From Acetobacter sicerae (GTDB lineage: Bacteria > Pseudomonadota > Alphaproteobacteria > Acetobacterales > Acetobacteraceae), in assembly GCF_011516765.1 (NCBI RefSeq), contig NZ_JAAABN010000018.1, positions 1 through 48,143 of the forward strand: a stretch of 48,143 nt of DNA, written 5' to 3'. The notes beneath the pieces were generated by a model. That model saw only the letters and a program-made list of their open reading frames with translations, was not told the DNA's origin and searched no databases. Shown in pieces: positions 41,425 through 48,143 of this stretch. Numbering within the stretch: the first letter of the stretch is position 1; each line of letters opens with the position of its first letter. The position numbers and the translations under genes are program-made.

Positions 41425-42195
41425 TTAATTCCCATGATGGTGGAGACCTGTTGCACTGCTGCGATGGAGGTTGACTTCAGCTTGGCATAGCGTGTCGCCT
41501 AGCCTCTGAACTGCTTCAGTTTGAAGAAGATGCGTTCGATGATGTTTCTGTTTTTGTTGAGTTGAAAGCTGATTTTCCGTGGATAGCGATGGTTTTTCCT
41601 TGAAGGGATGACGACTGTAATCTGCCGCTCTTTGAGTTTTTCGATTAGCGATCGGCATCATAGACGTTGTCGGCGGTGAAAGGTTTCGGAATCGGTTTCA
41701 TTGAGCAATGGCTTAATTTTACTGATGTCGGTCCTTTATCCGGGAGTCAGGGATAGCGTCACAGCCTTTCCCACGGCATCGACAACAGCGTGGATTTTCG
41801 TGGTCAGTCCGCCGCGGGACCGTCCGATGGCCTGAGCCGCGCCCCCTTTTTACGGGCACCCGCACTATGCTGGTGAGCACGGACTATTGTGCTGTCGATC
41901 ATCATGTATTCGCTATCATGGTCAGCAGCCAGATACCGGAAAATGCGCTCGATCACACCGCTTTCGCACCAGCGGCGCAGTCGCCGGTGGACATTCTTCC
42001 AGTCTCCCAAACGGGTTGGCAGATCACGCCAGGCAGTACCTGCGCGGTAGCGATACAGAACCGCTTCCACAAACAGACGGTTATCCGCGGCTGTATATCG
42101 TCGACGTGGCCTTCACGATCCGGGAGAAGGCCTTTTATCCGAGCCCACTGACCATCGCTCAGACCATACCGCCGCATCAACAAATCTTACCCGAA
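41425..42195 (-). pseudogene. IS5-family (IS427-type) transposase remnant (minus strand)
   Basis: Read on the minus strand, three frames carry recognisable pieces: MLMRRYGLSDGQWARIKGLLP at the start; EAVLYRYRAGTAWRDLPTRLG, NVHRRLRRWCESG and MMIDSTIVRAHQHSAGARKKG in another; and RQITVVIPSRKNHRYPRKISF, with NIIERIFFKLKQ, near the end. There are internal stops and frame changes besides the known programmed frameshift of this group, so the element is inactive. Confidence 0.85.
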
Positions 42196-42360
42196 AAACA
42201 GGAAGAAAACATCATAAAACGCGTCAACGTACAAGGTCAGTATCGCTATCCGTTAACTGACGACATCGTCTAACTGAAGTTCTTGTTTTCAAGTTAAATT
42301 TCGTAATAGAAACGCGTTTGTCCGCTCTTAAATAAATAGATGGCTACTTCGGAGACGTTA

Positions 42361-43057
42361 ATGGGACATATAACAGGGTTAATCGACCAGCATTGGCCAT
42401 GGGTCTCTGCTCACGGCTTCACGCTCCTTGCTGGTGCTTGGGCAGTTTTTATGGGTTTACTTTCGAATAATAATGCTCAAAAAGCGGCGCTCTATGATGA
42501 AGATATTCCAGAAGAACGAAACAAGTTAAAGTCTGAATTCAATAAAATAACGGATTTTCAGTATAAATTTTTTATACCAATCTCCATGTTTATCGTATTA
42601 GCGATAATTCCGTACACAAACGAAGGTGTGTATCATGATTATGCGGAAATAGGTTTTGGAAATAGGTTTTGGAAAGTGGTTTTTAATAGACTGTGCATTT
42701 AGTTTAATCGCTTTTTCCTTCTTCTTTTTGATCACAAAGAATACAAAAAATGGTCAAAAACCTAAAATAATTATTCTAGCATCGGTACTTGCTATTCTTG
42801 TTGTTGCCATTATTCTAAGGATCAATATAGCAATATTTTCGGGAGTATGGTATAATATAATTGGAAAACTTTCAATACTTGCGATGGCATCTTTTATTTG
42901 TTATTTGGTAGCACCTTACGTGAAATTATTTCTAGATAAAAATAAGATGAAGTTGTTTTGGTTTAGCGCTATATTTAATTGTATAGTATATGCAAGTTTA
43001 TTGTATGGTATCTCTATTTTTACATTTAATATAATAACTAAGTATAGTATAATATAG
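42361..43057 (+). pseudogene. AT-rich multi-spanning membrane protein broken by a 13-bp duplication
   Basis: Two frames cover one protein. The first begins at the ATG 42361 (GGAG 6 bases upstream) and ends shortly after FGNRFWKVV; the second begins inside and ends at 43057. The unit GGAAATAGGTTTT occurs twice in tandem at 42645-42670. Removing one copy joins the frames into a 227-residue protein reading EIGFGKWFLIDCAFSLIAF across the site. It would have about six membrane helices (for example FTLLAGAWAVFMGLL, FFIPISMFIVLAIIP, IIILASVLAILVVAIIL). Base composition is far more AT-rich than its neighbours, a sign of transfer. No family recognised. The duplication could also be reversible. Confidence 0.7.
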
Positions 43058-43144
43058 TCCCAAATAAGGGTGATTTGCCACAGCAAATCACTCTACGTTG
43101 GATACTCTCCGGGTCGTTCGCGTCTTAACAACTGTCGTATTTAG
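43058..43144. other. Spacer with a 9-bp hairpin after the membrane-protein gene
   Basis: GTGATTTGC (43070-43078) and GCAAATCAC (43083-43091) form a perfect 9-bp stem with loop CACA, 13 bp after the membrane-protein stop. No T-run follows, so it is only a weak terminator candidate; it may be an insertion-sequence end. Confidence 0.4.
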
Positions 43145-43457
43145 CTATATATCTTGTATCAGACTTACGCGAATACCTCCTTTTTGTTCTATTAACTGAT
43201 TCGTGGACAGTCCGCTATTCCCCAGATTGTGTTGAAAAATTCTCGTTGCGGTTGGTGATGAAAGCACTCGTGGGATCAGCCTGATTTGTCTCTTTGCCAC
43301 CCCTGTCGCTATCGCCATGCGGAGTGGAGCGAGTTTTGCCATCTTGAGGAGGTTGGGGGCGGTTGCGGCGAGGAGAAACTCATCATGAGCGCCCTTTGGG
43401 GCGCGCAATCGCAGGCGATACAGTTTCAGAATCCCCTTGAGGTGGACAAACAGCATC
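43145..43457 (-). pseudogene. IS1182-type transposase, C-terminal remnant
   Basis: Minus-strand sequence VEMLFVHLKGILKLYRLRLRAPKGAHDEFLLAATAPNLLKMAKL is the end of an IS1182-type DDE transposase. The upstream part of that gene is absent: the IS1380 terminal repeat begins exactly where VEMLF starts. The fragment carries no catalytic core and is inactive. Confidence 0.8.
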
Positions 43458-45130
43458 TCGACGCGGATTTCTCACACTTGAGGCAATTTCGGGTCATTTT
43501 GTAGAATTCAGTCATCCCACAGGAGCCCGATCTGGAATATTGACGATATTCTGCTTCTGGCGGCGGGTTCTGAACGCAGTGAGGGTGTCACGGCCTGAGA
43601 AGGCAGTGTTGGTGGAAGCTATGTGGTCTGTGCACTGTCTGTTTCTTCAGATGGCCTGCCGGAGCCTTCGCAATCGTGCATGAGCGAGGGCGAATTCATG
43701 CTGACAGGGGAACATGTCCGGCATGGACAGGACAATCCGACGGACGCTGAGCGTTACACGTGTCGCGATTTTGAGCAGTCGTGCGCGTATGGTGCCACAG
43801 GTCGCCGTCTCCAGGCTGGTCTGCCCAAGGGCCATCTTTTGCAGAGCGGTGAGCAGGACGTAGGCGGCCGCGGAGAACCATAGCCTGAGCTGGTTGGCTC
43901 GCATGGTATGGGAGGACGTCCTGTCTGAGAACAGATCCATCTGGCATTCCTTGATCCGGTTCTCCATATCTCCGCGTGCGCAGTAGACCTGTTCGTAGAG
44001 ATGGCGGGGGTCGGACATTCCCTGTGGTAGCGTGGTGACAATAAAGCGATGATAGCGGTTGCCGTGGCGCCATTCGGCCTTGGCCACCACCCGCCTGCGG
44101 TGCGTCCAGCTGTCCTTTGTGATCCAGTCAAAGGAGGCGAAACCGCGCGCCGCTTTGCCTGTCGTGGCGGCTTCGTCACGAACCTCAGCGGACAAAGAGG
44201 CAATCCGGTCATACAGGCGGGTGTTGCCTGCAAGCCCGAACAGGAAGTCAACGTGGTTGTCTTCGCACCATGTCATCAGACTGTCCCGGGCGAAACCGCT
44301 GTCCCCGCGCACCAGAATACGCACCCTGGGCCAGCGGTTCCTGATCTGCTGCACAATCCGGCGGATGTCAGCCAGCACTTCCTTCCCCGGGTCCCTGTCT
44401 GCCGTGCGCAGGGTAGCGCTGAGGAGATGATCCCCGCAGAAGATGTATAGCGGCAGATAGCAGTTATGGCCGTAATACCCATGAAAGGCCCGGCCTTCCT
44501 GATGGCCATGGATACGATCATCGGTCGCGTCCACATCCAGAACGATCCGGGCGGGTGCGCGCTCATGCTGGTCCATGAAGAGCGTCACGAACAGCTCCGC
44601 CAGGACCTCATGATCAGCAATGATGCGGCAGTAACGATCTGCCTTGTGCCCACTGCGCTCCAACCGGTTCAGTGTAGATTTGCCAGCCAATGCTGCGCAG
44701 TTTGCCCGGCCTCCTGACAGACGGCCCGAGGCCAGACCAAAGATCAGGTCATGCCGCAGGGCATCGTGATCATTGAGATCTTCATAGCCCAGTGCCAGGC
44801 CCAAGATCCGCTGACGGACAAGGTCTTCAACCCGGTATTCCACAAAGGCAGGATGCCGCTTATCGCGAAAACAGGCAGCAAAGCGGCGGCTGAGACCCAG
44901 AATGTCATCAGCCTGCTTCACCAGAATGACGCCCCCATCCGAACTCATGCGACCCCCGTCAAAACGGGCCACAACACGCCGTCCACAGGAGGCTGGAAAC
45001 TCATACGCGCCTGCGCTACACTCTGTCTGCATCGGGTTTTCTTGATGATTATGGAAATTTCTTTTCTACAAAACAGACTTTTTCATAATCTAACCCGATG
45101 CACAACCCTTCTGTGAGATTTCCGCGTCGA
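43458..45130 (-). mobile_element. IS1380-family insertion sequence, complete
   Basis: The ends carry 19-bp inverted repeats: TCGACGCGGATTTCTCACA at 43458-43476 and its complement with two mismatches at 45112-45130. Length is about 1.67 kb, as for IS1380 of Acetobacter. One intact transposase gene lies inside. The element sits in an IS1182-type remnant on the left; on the right it ends 18 bp before the start codon of an oxidoreductase gene. I cannot confirm a target duplication. Confidence 0.9.
43647..45032 (-). CDS. IS1380-family transposase
   Basis: An intact 461-residue DDE transposase. Recognisable blocks are VVARFDGGRMSSDGGVILVKQ, ILDVDATDD-like VLDVDATDDRIHGHQ (first catalytic Asp), ILVRGDSGFARDSLMTWCE (second Asp) and GDMENRIKECQMDLFSDRTS (catalytic Glu region). 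It lies within perfect-looking IS ends and is probably functional. It is about 90% alike, by eye over the shared part, to the partial copy at 47739-48143. Confidence 0.95.
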   Translation of the reverse strand: MQTECSAGAYEFPASCGRRVVARFDGGRMSSDGGVILVKQADDILGLSRRFAACFRDKRHPAFVEYRVEDLVRQRILGLALGYEDLNDHDALRHDLIFGLASGRLSGGRANCAALAGKSTLNRLERSGHKADRYCRIIADHEVLAELFVTLFMDQHERAPARIVLDVDATDDRIHGHQEGRAFHGYYGHNCYLPLYIFCGDHLLSATLRTADRDPGKEVLADIRRIVQQIRNRWPRVRILVRGDSGFARDSLMTWCEDNHVDFLFGLAGNTRLYDRIASLSAEVRDEAATTGKAARGFASFDWITKDSWTHRRRVVAKAEWRHGNRYHRFIVTTLPQGMSDPRHLYEQVYCARGDMENRIKECQMDLFSDRTSSHTMRANQLRLWFSAAAYVLLTALQKMALGQTSLETATCGTIRARLLKIATRVTLSVRRIVLSMPDMFPCQHEFALAHARLRRLRQAI

Positions 45131-45148
45131 CCTATCAGGGAGAGGATC

Positions 45149-46183
45149 ATGACCGAAAAGACACTTGAGGCCGTTGTTCTGGCAAAGCGTCCTGACGGAA
45201 GTATTACGCCGGATGTTTTCGCGACAGTGGAACGTCTCTGGCCCGCGATAAAGGAGGGTGACGTGCTGACACGCACCCTCTTTGCTTCCGTCGATCCCTA
45301 TATGCGGGGCATTCTCAACGAGGGGCGGACCTATCGTGAAGGACTGGCGGTTGGCGACATGATCCCTGGCGAAACCGTGGGACAGGTCATCCAGTCGAAG
45401 CACCCAGCCTTTCGTGAAGGCGCGGTCGTTTCCGGTGCGTTTGGATGGGCGACGGTGCTGGCAACTCCCGGGGACAGGCTGGTCCGGGTTCCCGATGATG
45501 TGCCACCGTCAACCTATCTTGGTGTGCTCGGTATGCCTGGTACAACCGCCTATTCGGGTATGACGGATATCGGACAGCCCAAGGCAGGGGAAACGGTTGT
45601 TATCTCTGCGGCGTCCGGTCCCGTAGGCGCAACAGCCGGGCAGATAGCCAGGAGAGCAGGAGCGCGGGTGATCGGTATCGCGGGCAGCGTGGAGAAATGT
45701 GCGTGGGTCACGGAAATCGCCGGATTTGATGGATGCATCAATCATCATGAAAATCTCGACGAACAGCTTGACGCCCTCTGTCCTGACGGCGTCGATGTCT
45801 ACTACGAGAACGTTGGGGGTACAGTAGGCCAGGCTGTGATCAGGCGGTTACGTAATCATGCCCGGGTTCCGATCTGCGGTCTGGTCGCTGACTATAATGA
45901 TCGCGACTATAGCGGGCTGGCGCATGCGCCCACAATCAGCGCGGCTATGCTGCTGTTTCGCAGAGCCCGCATCGAGGGCTTCATTGTCGGTGACCGGCCG
46001 GAGCGGTTTGCGGAATGGCGCGCTTTGGCAACTCCCTGGGTTCAGGAAGGTTCTCTTGTTTATAAGGAACAGATTGTAAAGGGTCTGGATCAGGCCCCTC
46101 TCGCCCTGGCTGGACAACTGAGTGGACAGAATTTCGGCAAACTTCTTGTGCAGGTTGCAGACGTTCCGACAAACCATGAGTGA
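45149..46183 (+). CDS. NADP-dependent oxidoreductase of the zinc-free MDR family
   Basis: A 344-residue medium-chain reductase like CurA/prostaglandin-reductase relatives, which reduce the double bond of enones with NADPH. Typical parts are SVDPYMRGILNEG, LGVLGMPGTTAYSGM and the nucleotide-binding AASGPVGATAGQIARRAGARVIGIAGS. The ATG at 45149 has AGGGAGAGGATC upstream. The IS1380 end is only 18 bp upstream, so the native promoter has been removed; expression would need a promoter within the IS. It overlaps the lyase pseudogene start by 8 bp, suggesting an old operon. Confidence 0.9.
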   Translation: MTEKTLEAVVLAKRPDGSITPDVFATVERLWPAIKEGDVLTRTLFASVDPYMRGILNEGRTYREGLAVGDMIPGETVGQVIQSKHPAFREGAVVSGAFGWATVLATPGDRLVRVPDDVPPSTYLGVLGMPGTTAYSGMTDIGQPKAGETVVISAASGPVGATAGQIARRAGARVIGIAGSVEKCAWVTEIAGFDGCINHHENLDEQLDALCPDGVDVYYENVGGTVGQAVIRRLRNHARVPICGLVADYNDRDYSGLAHAPTISAAMLLFRRARIEGFIVGDRPERFAEWRALATPWVQEGSLVYKEQIVKGLDQAPLALAGQLSGQNFGKLLVQVADVPTNHE

Positions 46184-47337
46184 GAGTCAACGGAGACAGA
46201 AAGTCTGTTTCCTGGGGTCAGTATGCGCAATCGCTCTGGCCCTGATGCCTTGCGTGCCTGCGCAGGCAGCGGACAAGGCGTGGTGTTCCGTATCTGATCC
46301 GCAGGCTGCAGGGACTATGCCCGCGCTTCTTCGCCATCTGGCTTCTGTCCGGAACCGGCCGCCAGCGCCTCTGCCACGGGTGCACACGGAAGGCACGTTG
46401 CCGCATCACGGTATTTAGGACGAGAGCGTCTCCTCAAAATATGACCTTAAGCTCATGCAAGAGGCAGCGCTGGCCTGGCATGCCGGAGCAGATGACGAAT
46501 GGCTGAATTTTGCCCGTCGCTATCTGATGGCGTGGATAAAGACCTATAAGCCGAGCTTCAACCCGATCGACGAGACAGGTTTTGACACTCTGATCGACAC
46601 TTATGTGATGATCGGCCCCTCGCTCCCCGCCTCGGAACGAGAACAGGTCCGATCCTATCTTCAGGATTGGGGTTGGGGATATGTGACAGCCATTATCCAT
46701 CACGGGCGACGTGCGATCTGGATCAATAACTGGCAGAGCCACCGGATCAAGCTGGTGACAATGATCGCCGTAGCGATCGACGATACCCCGCTGTTTGACA
46801 AGGCACGCGATCTTTTCCGCAAGCAGATACAGGCCAATATCGCACTAGACGGGACCACTCTGGATTTTCGGGAACGGGATGCGCTGCACTATGTCGTCTA
46901 CGACCTTCAGCCGTTGATCCAGGCCGCTCTTGCCGCCAGAACACGCGATGAGGACTGGTATCACTGGACGAGCGATGACGGCTCTTCTCTGGCGAATGCC
47001 ATGACATGGCTGCTTCCCTATCTGAGCGGAGAGAAGCGACACAGGGAGTTTGTACATTCAGCCGTACGCTTTGACGCGATCCGCGCACAGGCCGGGCTGA
47101 AAGGCTATTCGGGCCTTTTGATCCGCGGACGGCTGGCGCGCTTGTGTGGCTTGCTTCCGCTTTCGACCCGCGTTTTCGTCTTCTCGCGACCCAACTCGCA
47201 TCACATCCGCCGCTGTTTATATCGATGTGTGGTCAATGAGCGATGCCGTTTATGAAAAAGGACGGGGAGGGAGACTGTTTCTTATCCGAAATGGTCTCTT
47301 GTGGTCCGGCATTTTGCAGGACCCAGTCACGGGTTAA
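46176..47337 (+). pseudogene. Alginate-lyase-family protein, degraded
   Basis: A signal peptide (VCAIALALMPCVPAQA) is followed by RVHTEGTLPHHGI and an in-frame TAG at 46416-46418, then the same frame continues with DESVSSKYDLKLMQEAALAWHAG, FNPIDETGFDTLIDTY and NNWQSHRIKLVTMIAVA, typical of the alginate-lyase superfamily. Near 47,118 the frame shifts by one (to PFDPRTAGALVWLASAFD) and near 47,205 it shifts again (to AVYIDVWSMSDAVYEKG). With one stop and two frameshifts it is not functional. Enzymes of this family degrade uronic-acid polysaccharides in the periplasm. Confidence 0.8.
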
Positions 47338-47548
47338 CTGAGGCGGGAGAGGTTTGAATGATCGTGCAGCGTCAAGTGCGTCGGTTATTGCTGCATCGCC
47401 TACACTGTAAGCCGGGTCAGGCGTCAGGTATGCTGGTGGATCCGGACGTCCTTCTGTCATATTTGATGGACACCTCCTCCGCAGCACCCTGAGGCACAGA
47501 AATCGGGGAAAAATACTTCCCGTTCAATGATACATCAAAGTTATTGCC

Positions 47549-48143
47549 TTCGACGCGGATTTCTCACATTTTGTCTGAAGAGTGTTATTCTCTGTTCTGA
47601 GAGCTGTGTCCTGTGCGTCTGATCTGGAATGACAACGGCATTTTGCCTCTGGAGGCAGATTCTGGACGCAGTTGGGGTCTTAGCGCCTGAGAAGGCGGTG
47701 ATGGCTGTGAGTATGTGGCCTATGCTCTGTCTGTTTCGTCAGGAAGCCTGGCGGAGCCTTCGCAATCGTGCATGAGCGAGGGCGAATTCGTGCTGGCAAG
47801 GGAATATATCGGGCATGGACAGGACAATTCGACGCACGCTGACCTTTACGACTGTTGCGATTTTGAGCAGTCGTGCGCGTATGGTGCCACAGGTCGCCTT
47901 CTCCAGAGAGGTCTGCCCAAGGGCCATCTTTTGCAGAGCGGTGAGCAGGACATAGGCTGCGGCCGAGAACCACAGCCGGAGCTGGTTGGCCCGGATGGTA
48001 TGGGAGGATGTTCTGTCTGAGAACAGATCCAGCTGGCATTCCTTGATGCGGTTTTCCATATCCCCGCGTGCGCAGTAAATCTGTTCGTAGAGATGGCGGG
48101 GGTCGGACATTCCCTGCGGTAGCGTGGTGACAATAAAGCGATG
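47549..48143 (-). mobile_element. Second IS1380-family element, cut by the window edge
   Basis: It begins with the same 19-bp terminal repeat as the first element (TCGACGCGGATTTCTCACA at 47550-47568) and continues through the 3' part of its transposase to the end of the window. Both elements have the same orientation and flank the oxidoreductase-lyase segment. Confidence 0.88.
47739..48143 (-). CDS. IS1380-family transposase, C-terminal part (window edge)
   Basis: The last 134 residues of an IS1380-type transposase, open to the window edge: FIVTTLPQGMSDPRHLYEQ, then GDMENRIKECQLDLFSDRTS and LRLWFSAAAYVLLTAL. It differs from the complete copy at several positions (QLDLF for QMDLF, SHTIRAN for SHTMRAN), so the two are different isoforms rather than a fresh duplicate. 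Confidence 0.92.
   Translation of the reverse strand, partial: HRFIVTTLPQGMSDPRHLYEQIYCARGDMENRIKECQLDLFSDRTSSHTIRANQLRLWFSAAAYVLLTALQKMALGQTSLEKATCGTIRARLLKIATVVKVSVRRIVLSMPDIFPCQHEFALAHARLRRLRQAS

Noticed and set aside
42656..43057. Independent membrane-protein gene starting at a TTG inside the 13-bp repeat
   Set aside because: The frame joins the upstream one when a repeat copy is removed, so it is the second part of one gene.
47233..47487. Minus-strand open frame of 84 codons
   Set aside because: Starts with GTG without a ribosome site and overlaps the end of the lyase pseudogene; no motif.

Overview
The window looks like most or all of a plasmid contig from an acetic acid bacterium (Acetobacteraceae). 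The evidence is an iteron-type origin next to a RepA (RPA-family) initiator with parA and parB, and insertion sequences of the IS1380 and IS5 families, both well known from Acetobacter and Komagataeibacter. The taxon is an inference; no rRNA, tRNA or chromosomal marker is present. Nearly all genes lie on the minus strand, so they run from high to low coordinates.

Layout, low to high coordinates. (1) 0.5-10.5 kb: a compact minus-strand operon reading OsmC-like protein, acyl-CoA-dehydrogenase-like flavoprotein, rubredoxin/rubredoxin-reductase fusion, a three-gene ABC importer of the nitrate/taurine/cyanate type, cyanase and an outer-membrane porin, followed by an NifA-like AAA+ regulator. It looks like import of a small nitrogen (or sulfur) compound, a flavin-dependent step on it, and disposal of cyanate to ammonia and CO2. 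(2) 10.5-11.4 kb: an AT-rich gap with no convincing gene. (3) 11.4-36.3 kb: a plasmid block resembling the leading region of conjugative plasmids: secreted DNA/RNA nuclease, UvrD-like helicase, TOPRIM primase-like protein, VbhA/Fic toxin-antitoxin pair, SSB, ArdC antirestriction protein, DUF3085 and DUF5983-like proteins, a large ParB-like protein and a 1700-residue methylase-helicase. No relaxase or type IV secretion gene is visible. Structured GC-rich hairpins, three of them copies of one repeat, sit upstream of several of these genes.

(4) The UvrD-like helicase gene is split by a 5.6-kb element (13.67-19.25 kb) that carries two tyrosine recombinases and a RecD2-type helicase as a tightly coupled three-gene unit. 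The two helicase halves add up to a full-length protein, so the insertion was precise; it lies in the conserved QSIY-WRGA motif. (5) 36.4-40.4 kb: replication and partition. An AT-rich stretch, five 17-bp iterons at about 22-bp spacing, a DnaA box and three opposite-facing iterons precede repA; parB and parA follow, and two identical 20-bp perfect palindromes lie upstream of parA. (6) 40.4-48.1 kb: an insertion-sequence graveyard. It holds IS5- and IS1182-type remnants, an AT-rich membrane-protein gene broken by a 13-bp tandem duplication, an intact IS1380 element, an NADP-dependent oxidoreductase, an alginate-lyase-family pseudogene with a stop and two frameshifts, and the end of a second IS1380-type element cut off by the window edge.

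The most interesting candidates for something new are the recombinase-recombinase-RecD2 element targeting a helicase gene, the hairpin family that punctuates the leading-region block, and the cyanase-linked flavoprotein operon with its atypical AAA+ regulator.
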